Positions 8,188 through 15,820 of a DNA stretch of 26,515 bases are shown one piece after another. The notes under the pieces were generated by a model. It was given only the letters and a program-made list of their open reading frames with translations, was not told the DNA's origin and ran no database searches. The position numbers were made by a program, and so were the translations under genes. The stretch is from RGIG1828 sp045586905 (lineage in GTDB: Bacteria; Bacillota; Clostridia; UMGS1810): positions 1 to 26,515 of the forward strand of contig JAZNBF010000068.1 in assembly GCA_045586905.1 (NCBI GenBank), in the 5' to 3' direction. The first letter of the stretch is position 1. Each line of letters begins with the position of its first letter.

Positions 8188-9300
8188 TTATCCTCTGTTT
8201 TTAAGCTCCATGGGAAGAACCATATATATGTATGAATCGCCCTCTATGGGTTTTATAACTATGGGACCTCTCATTGTTGTGAATTCAAAGAGAGCATATT
8301 CGTCTTCAATGCATTTGAGTGCATTTAAAATAAGTCTCGAATTTACACCGATAACGAGATCTTCGCCATATTTATCCACAAAGAGCTTTTCGCAGAAATT
8401 GCCGAATTTGGATACACATTCCACTATTATTTCGGAATCTTTGAGTTTTAAAACAATCGGAATGTTGGGATCGTCATAGTTAATAATGATTGATGCTCTT
8501 TCTATCATTTCACGAAATGCTTTAACATTTATTTTTGCATTTATTGTGGGATCTTTAGGAATGAGACGGTTATAATCGATAAAATCGCCCTCGAGCAGAT
8601 TTGATACTATTGTAAATGAATCGTATTTGAACATAACGCTTTTTTTGTTTACAAAAATATCTACTATTGTTGCATCGTCTTTGAGTATTTTTGAAACATC
8701 GGAAAGTACCTTTTCAGGCACAACAAAAGAATAGTTCGAAAGCGATGTTTCGGGAATTATCTGATTGCGGAGTGCAAGACGGGTTTTGTCGATTGCAATG
8801 GCTTTCATGTTGCTTTTATTGATTTCGAAACACACACCCATAAGTATTGGTCTTGATTCGTCATCGGATGCTGCAAAAAGTGTGTTTTTAATGGTTTCTT
8901 TTAAATTTTTGGAGTATATTCTGATGTTTTCACCGTCATTTACCTTTGCAAAGGCAGGATAGCCCTCTGATGAAAGATAAAGAATGTTGAACATGGTGTT
9001 TTCACAGATGATTTTTATTTCGTTATTGTCGGAAGTGAAAAGCTTTACTTTTCCGTCGGGAATGTTTCTTATGATGTCATAGAAAATGCGGGAATCTACT
9101 ATGAGAGTGCCGCCTTCTTCGATGTCGGCATCAAAAACACTTTCAATGGAAAAATTGCCATCTCCTCCGGTGAGTTTGATTTTGTCGGCAACTTCTATTT
9201 TCATGCCTCTTAAAATATCTACGGGATTGTTTGGCATGATTGCTTTTGAAACAATTTCAATTGATTTTAAAAGAATTTCTTTTTCACATGAAAATTTCAA
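8188..9300 (-). CDS. dnaN: DNA polymerase III sliding clamp (beta subunit)
   Basis: DnaN forms the ring-shaped dimer that tethers DNA polymerase III to DNA. The protein has three repeated clamp domains and ends in YIYMVLPMELKNRG, close to the family's usual C-terminal hydrophobic motif. I place the start at a TTG codon at 9300, giving L(M)KFSCEKEILLKSIEIVSKA, the standard DnaN N terminus, with AAGGAG 9-10 bp upstream. An in-frame ATG at 9393 would add 31 residues of low-complexity sequence across the ribosome site and is very unlikely. The resulting 370-residue length is normal. The gene follows dnaA after a 283-bp spacer that looks like the replication origin. The S4 gene follows after 4 bp. 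Confidence 0.96.
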   Translation of the reverse strand: MKFSCEKEILLKSIEIVSKAIMPNNPVDILRGMKIEVADKIKLTGGDGNFSIESVFDADIEEGGTLIVDSRIFYDIIRNIPDGKVKLFTSDNNEIKIICENTMFNILYLSSEGYPAFAKVNDGENIRIYSKNLKETIKNTLFAASDDESRPILMGVCFEINKSNMKAIAIDKTRLALRNQIIPETSLSNYSFVVPEKVLSDVSKILKDDATIVDIFVNKKSVMFKYDSFTIVSNLLEGDFIDYNRLIPKDPTINAKINVKAFREMIERASIIINYDDPNIPIVLKLKDSEIIVECVSKFGNFCEKLFVDKYGEDLVIGVNSRLILNALKCIEDEYALFEFTTMRGPIVIKPIEGDSYIYMVLPMELKNRG

Positions 9301-9629
9301 GCTAATCGTCTCCTTAAATAAATATAAATAATTATATTTTATAATTTTTAGCAGTAGGTGTAATAGTGTGTGTGAAATTTTTGGAAAACTCAAAAATTGT
9401 CAAGTTTATCAACGGGTTTAGGTATGGATAAAATGTTTGAATATTTAAAAAATCCATACACATGCATGTTGATTGATTTTTTATAAAAATATTTTTTTTA
9501 ACACCCTGTTGAAAAAGTGGGATAAAAAATCTTGATAAGTATTTAAAACACAGAAAAATAAAGACTTTCAGATGTTGATAAGTTTAATTTTTGAGCTCAT
9601 TTATAAGGTCTTGAATGACTTTATCCACA
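9301..9629. other. Candidate replication origin (oriC): dnaA-dnaN spacer with DnaA-box-like 9-mers and an AT-rich tract
   Basis: The spacer between dnaA and dnaN, plus the last codons of dnaA, holds a cluster of 9-mers close to the DnaA box TTATCCACA. There is an exact copy at 9621-9629 (+, inside dnaA), TTATCAACA at 9573-9581 (-), TTATCCATA at 9423-9431 (-), TTATCAACG at 9406-9414 (+) and a weaker TTATCAAGA at 9530-9538 (-). Between them, 9476-9500 is almost pure A/T and could be the unwinding element. A TATAAT-like hexamer at about 9332-9337 on the minus strand could serve dnaN, but it lacks a good -35. Position and motif cluster fit a Firmicutes oriC. No comparable cluster is visible upstream of dnaA. 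This is inferred from sequence only. Confidence 0.65.
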
Positions 9630-10891
9630 CTTGCGTCATCTGCTTTGGCTTTTTCTATTTTGTCCACTGCATACATAACGGTGGTGTGGTCTTTTCCACC
9701 AAATAAATCGCCTATTTGTTTGAGTGAAAGATTTGTTTCATTTTTTAAAATGTACATGGCAATCTGACGGGGAAAAGCAATGTTTTGTGATTTTGAACTT
9801 GATTTCAGATCGTTTTCTTTGAGTTTGAAATATTTTTCAACATTTGAAAGAATTAAATCGGGTGTGATTTTTTTCTTTTTTTCCTCGATGATGTCTTTCA
9901 GAGCTTCTTCGGCAAGATCAAGATTTATTTCTTTTTTAATGAGCATGTGGTGAATCATAATCTTTTTGACAGCACCCTCAAGGTCTCTTATGTTTGTCTT
10001 GATGTTTTTAGCTATGTATTCGTATACATTGTCGGGAATTTCAATGCTTAGTTGATTTGCTTTTTTCTTTAATATGGCAATGCGGGTTTCATAATCGGGA
10101 GGGTTGATGTCGATGGGAGCTCCCATACCGAGTCTGTTTTTGAGACGGTCCATAAATGTGGGAAGGTCTTTTGGAGGACGGTCGGCAGTGGTGATTATGA
10201 TTTTGTTGTTCTGATAGAGTTCATTGAAGGTATTGAAAAATTCTTCCTGAGTGGCTTCTTTGTTGCCGATGAACTGAATATCGTCTACCATGAGCACATC
10301 CACTGTTCTGTATTTTTCTCTGAAAGCAGGCATTGTGTTTGACTGGATGGCGAAAATTACATCGTTTGTAAAATTTTCACTTGATACATAAAGAATTTTT
10401 TTGGATACATCTTTATTTATCATATAGTTGCCTATGGCGTGCATGAGATGCGTTTTGCCAAGGCCTACTCCACCGTATAGGAAGAGAGGGTTGCATGCCT
10501 TTGCTCTTCCCTCGGCAATGGCAACACAGGTTGCATGAGCAAGCTCGTTTGATTTGCCTACAACGAAGCTGTCGAAGGTGTACATGGGATTAAGATTGGT
10601 CTGTTTTTTAATTTTCATAACTTCCTTTTCGGAAAGCTCTGTTGCAACCTCAATGTCAAGCTCTACATCGTAGCCTGTGATGAATTTTACTGCGTTTTTT
10701 ATAAGATTGGTGTATCTTAAGTCAATCATTTCTTTGTTGTATGGGTAAGGAACCTGTATTTTTAATGAGGTTTCGGAAATTTCCAGAGGAATTATGGTTT
10801 CAATCCAGGTGTCGTAGCTGACCTTCATTTGAGAAAATTCAGGCTTTATTATTTCAAGCACCTGTTTCCAGATTTCTACAATATTTTGCAT
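9584..10891 (-). CDS. dnaA: Chromosomal replication initiator protein DnaA
   Basis: DnaA binds origin DnaA boxes and opens the duplex. The 435-residue protein has domain I (MQNIVEIWKQVLEIIKPEFS), a short linker, the AAA+ domain with Walker A GGVGLGKTH (about 140-148), Walker B VLMVDDIQF (about 199-207) and the sensor region, and the helix-turn-helix domain IV with the signature KDHTTVMYAVDKIE (about 400-413). The start at 10891 is preceded by GGAAGGAAAATTTTT. An upstream in-frame ATG (10945) lies over the promoter -10 region and is rejected. Transcription probably begins at the TTGAAA/TATAAT promoter about 40 bp upstream. The gene heads the leftward replication operon. Its own 3' end contains an exact DnaA box (9621-9629), so autoregulation or origin function may extend into the gene. 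Confidence 0.98.
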   Translation of the reverse strand: MQNIVEIWKQVLEIIKPEFSQMKVSYDTWIETIIPLEISETSLKIQVPYPYNKEMIDLRYTNLIKNAVKFITGYDVELDIEVATELSEKEVMKIKKQTNLNPMYTFDSFVVGKSNELAHATCVAIAEGRAKACNPLFLYGGVGLGKTHLMHAIGNYMINKDVSKKILYVSSENFTNDVIFAIQSNTMPAFREKYRTVDVLMVDDIQFIGNKEATQEEFFNTFNELYQNNKIIITTADRPPKDLPTFMDRLKNRLGMGAPIDINPPDYETRIAILKKKANQLSIEIPDNVYEYIAKNIKTNIRDLEGAVKKIMIHHMLIKKEINLDLAEEALKDIIEEKKKKITPDLILSNVEKYFKLKENDLKSSSKSQNIAFPRQIAMYILKNETNLSLKQIGDLFGGKDHTTVMYAVDKIEKAKADDASVDKVIQDLINELKN

Positions 10892-10933
10892 AAAAATTTT
10901 CCTTCCGTAAAATATCATTTTTTCATAGTTTAT

Positions 10934-10962
10934 ATTATAACACAAAAAAAATAACTTTTCAA
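10934..10962 (-). promoter_or_regulatory. Sigma-A promoter of dnaA
   Basis: On the minus strand, TTGAAA (10962-10957) and TATAAT (10939-10934) are separated by exactly 17 bp. Transcription would start near 10927, about 36 nt before the dnaA ATG. The -35 box lies inside the 3' arm of the trmFO terminator hairpin, and the spacer is that terminator's T-tract. Confidence 0.85.
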
Positions 10963-10990
10963 GGCTTTTTTAAAAAAGATGAAAAGTTAT
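10944..10990 (-). terminator. Rho-independent terminator after trmFO, overlapping the dnaA promoter
   Basis: The arms 10990-10980 and 10961-10951 form a perfect 11-bp AT-rich stem (ATAACTTTTCA with TGAAAAGTTAT). They enclose a 14-bp internal palindrome at 10965-10978, and a run of eight Ts follows on the minus strand. There is no T run on the + strand side, so it acts leftward, ending the dprA-topA-trmFO transcript about 60 nt after the trmFO stop. Confidence 0.75.
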
Positions 10991-11050
10991 AAAGAGTATG
11001 AAATTAGGCTGTTAAAGGGCTGATTTTTTTAAAAATTTGAAAAAATAGGT

Positions 11051-12352
11051 TTAAATATCGAGATTTTTTAGCTTTTCAAGCGCGCGCTCGGCAAGATAGG
11101 TGTTTTTTTCTTTCTTTTTTCTTATTTTTCTGTCGCAGGGACTTATAATGCCAAAGTTTACATTCATCGGCTGAAAGACAGTGACCGATTCATCGGAAAT
11201 ATATTTTGAAAGAGCGCCTGTGGCAGTTTCTTTCGGGAAAGATGTCATTTCTTTTCCAAGGAGAATTTGTGCCAGATTGATGCCTGCAACCATGCCCGAT
11301 GAGGCAGATTCGACATAGCCTTCAACTCCTGTTATCTGACCTGCAAAAAATATTTTGTCGCATTTTTTGCTCTGATAGTGTTCGTTAAGAAGCTTTGGCG
11401 AATTTATAAATGTGTTTCTGTGCATAACACCGTAGCGCACAAACTCGGCATCCTCTAAGCCGGGTATCATGGAAAAAACTCTTTTTTGCTCGCCGAATTT
11501 GAGATGAGTCTGAAAACCTACTATATTATAAAGGCTTCCTTCTTTATTGTCCATGCGGAGCTGAACCACTGCATAGGGAATTTTGTCGGTGCCGGGGAGC
11601 TCGAGACCGACAGGCTTTAAAGGACCGAATAAAAGAGTGTCGGGGCCTCTTTTTGCCATGATTTCTACCGGCATACATCCTTCAAATACATTTGGCTCGT
11701 CTACACCTTCATGAACAGCGGCAGTTTCGGCTTTTGTGAGTTCAGCCCAGAAGGCCTCATATTGTTTTTTGTTCATGGGACAGTTGATGTAGTCGGCATC
11801 GCCCTTGTCATATCGTGCCTTTTTGTATGCTTTTGTCATGTCGATGCTCTCATATGTCACAATAGGTGCTGCTGCATCGAAAAAGTGAAGATAATCCTCT
11901 GTGCCAAAGAAGCTTTTGATGGCTTCATAAAGGCTTCCGTCGGTGAGAGGGCCTGAGGCGATGATGGTGTATTCATCTTCGTCGATTTTTGTGACCTCTT
12001 CGTGTATCACTTCAATGAGAGGGTGATTTTTTATTTTTTCGGTGACAAGGCGGGAAAAATCTTCTCTGTCGACAGCCAGTGCGCCTCCTGCGGGCACACG
12101 GGTGGCGTCGGCACATGCCATGATGAGAGAAGAGCATCTTCTCATTTCTTCCTTTAAAAGTCCCACAGCATTTTCAACGTTTGCAGCTCTCAGGGAATTA
12201 CTGCAAACGAGCTCGGCAAAGCTTTCTTCTTTGTGAGCAGGTGAATATTTTTTTGGTTTCATTTCATAAAGGCGTACATTTATGCCCCTCTCGGCGAGCT
12301 GCCATGCAGCCTCGCAGCCTGCAAGACCTGCACCGATAACCTTAACTGTCAT
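11051..12352 (-). CDS. trmFO: Folate/FAD-dependent tRNA (uracil-54-C5)-methyltransferase TrmFO
   Basis: TrmFO makes ribothymidine-54 in the T-loop of tRNA using methylenetetrahydrofolate and FADH2. The protein opens with the FAD-binding motif VKVIGAGLAGCEAAWQLAERG, followed by the family blocks YEMKP, FAELVCSNSLR, GALAVDRE and, later, FAGQITGVEGYVESASSGMVAGINLA. The start at 12352 has GGGAG six bases upstream and gives 433 residues, the usual length. An in-frame ATG at 12427 would extend it into topA and is rejected. It begins 16 bp after the topA stop, in the common Firmicutes order dprA-topA-trmFO. It is unusual in being directly upstream of dnaA, from which a terminator separates it. MnmG/GidA is a distant relative, but length and motifs favour TrmFO. 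Confidence 0.96.
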   Translation of the reverse strand: MTVKVIGAGLAGCEAAWQLAERGINVRLYEMKPKKYSPAHKEESFAELVCSNSLRAANVENAVGLLKEEMRRCSSLIMACADATRVPAGGALAVDREDFSRLVTEKIKNHPLIEVIHEEVTKIDEDEYTIIASGPLTDGSLYEAIKSFFGTEDYLHFFDAAAPIVTYESIDMTKAYKKARYDKGDADYINCPMNKKQYEAFWAELTKAETAAVHEGVDEPNVFEGCMPVEIMAKRGPDTLLFGPLKPVGLELPGTDKIPYAVVQLRMDNKEGSLYNIVGFQTHLKFGEQKRVFSMIPGLEDAEFVRYGVMHRNTFINSPKLLNEHYQSKKCDKIFFAGQITGVEGYVESASSGMVAGINLAQILLGKEMTSFPKETATGALSKYISDESVTVFQPMNVNFGIISPCDRKIRKKKEKNTYLAERALEKLKNLDI

Positions 12353-12368
12353 ATATTTCTCCCAAAAG

Positions 12369-14423
12369 TTATTTTTTTTCTGAGCATGCAGGGCAGAATT
12401 TGCGCTTTCCTCTGCCCATTTTTTCATACATTATGCCTCCGCAGTCGGGGCATTTGTCATTTGTGGGTTTGTCCCACGAGGTGAAGCTGCACTCGGGGAA
12501 GTGAGCACATCCGAAGAAGATTTTGCCTCTCTTGGATTTTTTCTCTATCACTTCGCCTCCGCAAAGCGGACACTTAACTCCGATTTCTTTTACAATAGCT
12601 TTGGTATTTCTGCATTTCGGGAAAGACGGGCAAGCGAGAAATCTGCCGAATTTTCCGTGCTTATATACCATCATGGCACCGCATTTGTCGCACACAACAT
12701 CGGACTCTTCGTCTTTGATTTCGATGTCGCCTATTTTTTCTTCGGCTGTTTCTACGGTTTTGACAAACGGATGATAGAAATCTCTTATAATCTCGTGCCA
12801 GTCTTCAGAGCCTTCTTCTATTTTATCGAGGTTTACTTCCATGTTTGCAGTAAATTCGACATCTACAATGTTTTCAAAGTGCTCGCTCATGAGCTCATTT
12901 ACAATCATGCCAAGCTCTGTGGGCACAAGGTTTTTCCTCTCTCTTACCACATAGCCTCTGTTGATGATGGTGGTGATGGTGGGTGAATAGGTGGAAGGAC
13001 GGCCGATGCCTTTTTCCTCCAGGGTTTTAACAAGTGATGCTTCGGTGTATCTCTGAGGAGGCTGAGTGAAGTGCTGATTGGCATCGAGAGACGCAAGCTC
13101 AAGCTCTTCGCCCTCTGTGAGAGGTACAATTTTTGAAATTTTTTCTTCTTCCTGATCGCCGCTTTCAGTGTAGAGCAGGGTGAAACCGTCAAAGTCTACA
13201 CTCTGACCTGAAGCTTTGAAGTTAAACTTGCCTGCATTTATGCTTGCACTCATCACATCAAATATGGCATCGGACATCTGACATGCCACAAAACGCTCCC
13301 ATATGAGCTTATATATTTTATACTGGTCGGGAGTGAGGGAAGCTTTTACCTCGGAGGGTGTTATGTCACAGAAAGTGGGACGGATGGCTTCGTGGGCATC
13401 CTGAGCGCTTTTGTTTGTTTTATATACCTTTGCACTCTTTGGCAGATATTCTTTGCCAAATGTGCTTTCTATATAGCTTCTTACCTCGGTCACAGCATCA
13501 TCGGAGAGTCTCAGGGAGTCTGTTCTCATGTAGGTGATAAGACCGACCTGACCTCTGCCTTTTATGTTTATGCCTTCATAGAGCTGCTGAGCTGCCTGCA
13601 TGGTGCGCGCAGTGGTAAAACCGAGCTTTCTGCCTGCTTCCTGCTGGAGAGAGCTTGTTATGAAGGGAGGAGGAGAGCTTTTTTTCTTTTTGGAAAGCTT
13701 AACCTCTTCCACCTTAAAGGTTTTGCCCTCGAGGCCCTTTGTGATTTTTTGTGCATCATTTTCGTTTTTAAGCTCTGTCTTTTTACCGTTTTCACCGTAA
13801 AATCTTGCATTGAATTTCTTTTTGCCCTTAAGAAGTGATGCATCTATTGTCCAGTATTCAGTTTCACAAAATGCATTTATTTCGTTTTCTCTGTCGCATA
13901 TAAGCTTTGTTGCAACCGACTGCACTCTGCCTGCGCTGAGGCCTTTTTTAACCTTTTTCCACAGGAGCGGACTTATTTTGTAGCCCACAATTCTGTCGAG
14001 CACTCTTCTTGCCTGCTGAGCATCAACAAGGCTTTCGTTTATGCATCGGGGCTCTTTTATGGCACTTGTTACTGCCTTTTTGGTTATTTCGTTAAAGGTG
14101 ATGCGGCATTTTGAACTTTTGTCTATCTCCAAAAGATTTGCAAGATGCCAGCTGATTGCTTCGCCTTCGCGGTCGGGGTCAGTTGCGAGATATATTTTGG
14201 ACGCACTTTTGGCGCTTTTCTTGAGTTCTTTTACAAGGTCGCCCTTGCCTCTTATGGTGATGTAGCGGGGCTCGAAGTTGTTGTCCACATCAATGGCGAG
14301 CTGACTTTTTGGAAGGTCTATGATGTGTCCCATGCTCGCAATGACATTGTAGCCTTTGCCAAGATATTTTTTTATGGTTGTTGCTTTTGAGGGTGATTCC
14401 ACAATAACTAATTTTTCGCTCAT
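12369..14423 (-). CDS. topA: DNA topoisomerase I (type IA)
   Basis: TopA relaxes negative supercoils, counterbalancing gyrase encoded a few kilobases away. The 684-residue protein has the N-terminal Toprim domain (KLVIVESPSKA; acidic cluster TDPDREGEAI at about 81-90), the type IA core with catalytic Tyr at about residue 298 in GLITYMRTDS, and the GLSAGRVQSVA segment. Three C-terminal four-cysteine zinc ribbons lie at about residues 578-604, 618-645 and 658-680. The third is shorter and ends the protein at CPACSEKK. The ATG at 14423 has GGAGG 5 bp upstream. dprA ends 12 bp before it and trmFO starts 16 bp after it, so the three form one operon. Nothing looks degenerate. Confidence 0.97.
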   Translation of the reverse strand: MSEKLVIVESPSKATTIKKYLGKGYNVIASMGHIIDLPKSQLAIDVDNNFEPRYITIRGKGDLVKELKKSAKSASKIYLATDPDREGEAISWHLANLLEIDKSSKCRITFNEITKKAVTSAIKEPRCINESLVDAQQARRVLDRIVGYKISPLLWKKVKKGLSAGRVQSVATKLICDRENEINAFCETEYWTIDASLLKGKKKFNARFYGENGKKTELKNENDAQKITKGLEGKTFKVEEVKLSKKKKSSPPPFITSSLQQEAGRKLGFTTARTMQAAQQLYEGINIKGRGQVGLITYMRTDSLRLSDDAVTEVRSYIESTFGKEYLPKSAKVYKTNKSAQDAHEAIRPTFCDITPSEVKASLTPDQYKIYKLIWERFVACQMSDAIFDVMSASINAGKFNFKASGQSVDFDGFTLLYTESGDQEEEKISKIVPLTEGEELELASLDANQHFTQPPQRYTEASLVKTLEEKGIGRPSTYSPTITTIINRGYVVRERKNLVPTELGMIVNELMSEHFENIVDVEFTANMEVNLDKIEEGSEDWHEIIRDFYHPFVKTVETAEEKIGDIEIKDEESDVVCDKCGAMMVYKHGKFGRFLACPSFPKCRNTKAIVKEIGVKCPLCGGEVIEKKSKRGKIFFGCAHFPECSFTSWDKPTNDKCPDCGGIMYEKMGRGKRKFCPACSEKK

Positions 14424-14435
14424 GCTGACCTCCGT

Positions 14436-15524
14436 TTATTTTAAAACTACGCAGTATTTATCTGCGCCTGTTTTTTTGATGATGTTTTTGAGCTCCATGA
14501 AAAGAAGCATGGAATTGAGCTCGGAGAGAGGAATGGAAGTTTTATAGTAGATTTCGTCCATGGTCATGTCGCACTCTCTCAGCGCCTCATAAACCAGAGC
14601 CTCTTTCTCTGAAAGCTCTTCATTTTTTATGGTTTTGGTTTCTGCTTTGAGTCCGTAAAATTTCAAAATGTCTTCTGCACCCGTTACCACCGATGCACCG
14701 TCTCTTATGAGCTCGTTTGTGCCGCCCGAGAGAGATGATGTGATGTTGCCGGGCACTGCGAAGATGTGGCGGCCATACTTTTTGGCGCACTCACTCGTTA
14801 TGAGCGAGCCGCTCTTTGTGTTTGCCTCGGTCACAAGTGTAGCGCGCGACAGCGCTGCCACAATCTTGTTTCTTTCGGGGAATGAAAATTTTTCGGGACG
14901 CGCAGAAAGAGGATATTCGCTTATTATCATACCGTTTGCGGCAATTTTTTCGTAAAGCTCAAAATTGCCCCTCGGATATATCACATCCACTCCGCATCCG
15001 AGCACAGCCACCGTAAATCCTCCTGCATCGAGCGCGCCTCTGTGGGCAAGGGAGTCCACCCCGTCTGCCATGCCGCTGACTACGGTGAGACCTTGTGAGG
15101 CAAGAGAAAATGCCAGCTCATATGTGATGTTTTTGCCATAGCTCTGAGGAGTGCGCGAGCCGACAATGCTTATGCACTCATCTTGGCTGAGCTTTCTGAT
15201 TTTTCCTTTTGCATAGAGAATGCACGGGTGGTTTGGTATGTCACAAAGCGATGAGGGGAAAAGCTCGTCGCCAATGGTGATAACACTTATGCCCTTATCT
15301 TTTAAAAGACAAAGGTGCTCCTTTGCTTCTTTTGTGTCTTTTTGGCACAAAAGCTCTATGTCATTACTTTTTAAGAATGAAAGCTTTTCATAATCTTCCC
15401 GCTCTGCGATGAAAATATTATCAACAGAGCCGAAAAAATCAAAGAGCTTTATCATTTTGCTTTTTGTGATGTGACAGCTAAGCGAGAGCCATAGCCATTT
15501 GATTATGCTGTCTGAACCCGTCAT
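14436..15524 (-). CDS. dprA: DNA-processing protein DprA (Smf)
   Basis: DprA protects incoming single-stranded DNA and loads RecA during natural transformation; it is also found widely in bacteria with no known competence. The 362-residue protein has an N-terminal helical region and then the Rossmann-like DNA-processing domain with SIVGSRTPQSYG (about 119-130), VVSGMADGVDSLAHRGAL (about 148-165), VLGCGVDVIYPRGN and FSFPERNKIVAALS. A C-terminal winged-helix segment (ALRECDMTMDEIYYKTSIPLSELNSMLLFMELK) completes it. The ATG at 15524 is preceded by GGAGG with a 5-bp gap; a GTG two codons upstream is within that spacing and is less likely. It heads the leftward dprA-topA-trmFO operon and faces the EF-G-like gene across a 296-bp spacer. 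Confidence 0.95.
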   Translation of the reverse strand: MTGSDSIIKWLWLSLSCHITKSKMIKLFDFFGSVDNIFIAEREDYEKLSFLKSNDIELLCQKDTKEAKEHLCLLKDKGISVITIGDELFPSSLCDIPNHPCILYAKGKIRKLSQDECISIVGSRTPQSYGKNITYELAFSLASQGLTVVSGMADGVDSLAHRGALDAGGFTVAVLGCGVDVIYPRGNFELYEKIAANGMIISEYPLSARPEKFSFPERNKIVAALSRATLVTEANTKSGSLITSECAKKYGRHIFAVPGNITSSLSGGTNELIRDGASVVTGAEDILKFYGLKAETKTIKNEELSEKEALVYEALRECDMTMDEIYYKTSIPLSELNSMLLFMELKNIIKKTGADKYCVVLK

Positions 15525-15820
15525 AGACACCTCCGGAAAAATACAATATTAACAGTACAACAAAATTTTTGATTTGTAAAGAGCAAATTTAAAATTTTTT
15601 CTTCTATTATATAAGAGAAAGCCTCAAAAAAGGCTTTGTTTCTTGCCATTTGGTAAAATTGCACAGAATTTTTTGTATATTTTTGTCAGAAAAATGAGCT
15701 TTGTAAAAAAGGAAAATGTGAATGTTTACCGAATTTATTAGTTAATAGCTGTTTTTATCGGTGTTAAAAAACCGTTAATATTTCAAACTGCTGGAACTTA
15801 AAAAGGAGGATGTATTAATT
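15525..15820. promoter_or_regulatory. Divergent intergenic region between dprA and the EF-G-like gene
   Basis: This is an AT-rich spacer holding the promoters of both divergent operons. For the leftward operon a TATAAT lies at 15611-15606 on the minus strand, but the sequence 17 bp upstream (GCCTTT) is a poor -35. A short inverted repeat (AAAGCCT 15618-15624 with AGGCTTT 15631-15637) lies just upstream of it. For the rightward gene I see a strong AAGGAGG site (15802-15808) but no convincing promoter. No open reading frame or RNA gene is apparent. This is where gene direction switches. Confidence 0.5.

Noticed and set aside
9301..9393. dnaN extended upstream to an ATG at 9393.
   Set aside because: The extra 31 residues are low-complexity, cover the AAGGAG site, and precede the canonical KFSCEKEILLKSIEIV start. 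The TTG at 9300 fits better.
9396..9404. ATTGTCAAG near the origin as a Spo0A box.
   Set aside because: It has two mismatches to TTTGTCRAA and sits in AT-rich DNA, where such matches are frequent.
9517..9525. TTATCCCAC (minus strand) as another DnaA box.
   Set aside because: Only 6 of 9 positions match the consensus, too weak to count.
2106..15524. Strand asymmetry (more G than C on the + strand in gyrA, the reverse in the EF-G-like gene) as an origin signal.
   Set aside because: A few sampled lines showed C-rich coding strands in both strongly expressed genes, which codon choice can explain. Other genes were near neutral, so I cannot place the origin from it without a whole-genome calculation.
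15618..15637. AAAGCCT/AGGCTTT inverted repeat as a terminator.
   Set aside because: It lies between two divergent genes, has only 7 bp and no flanking T-tract on either side. It may be an operator, but nothing supports that.
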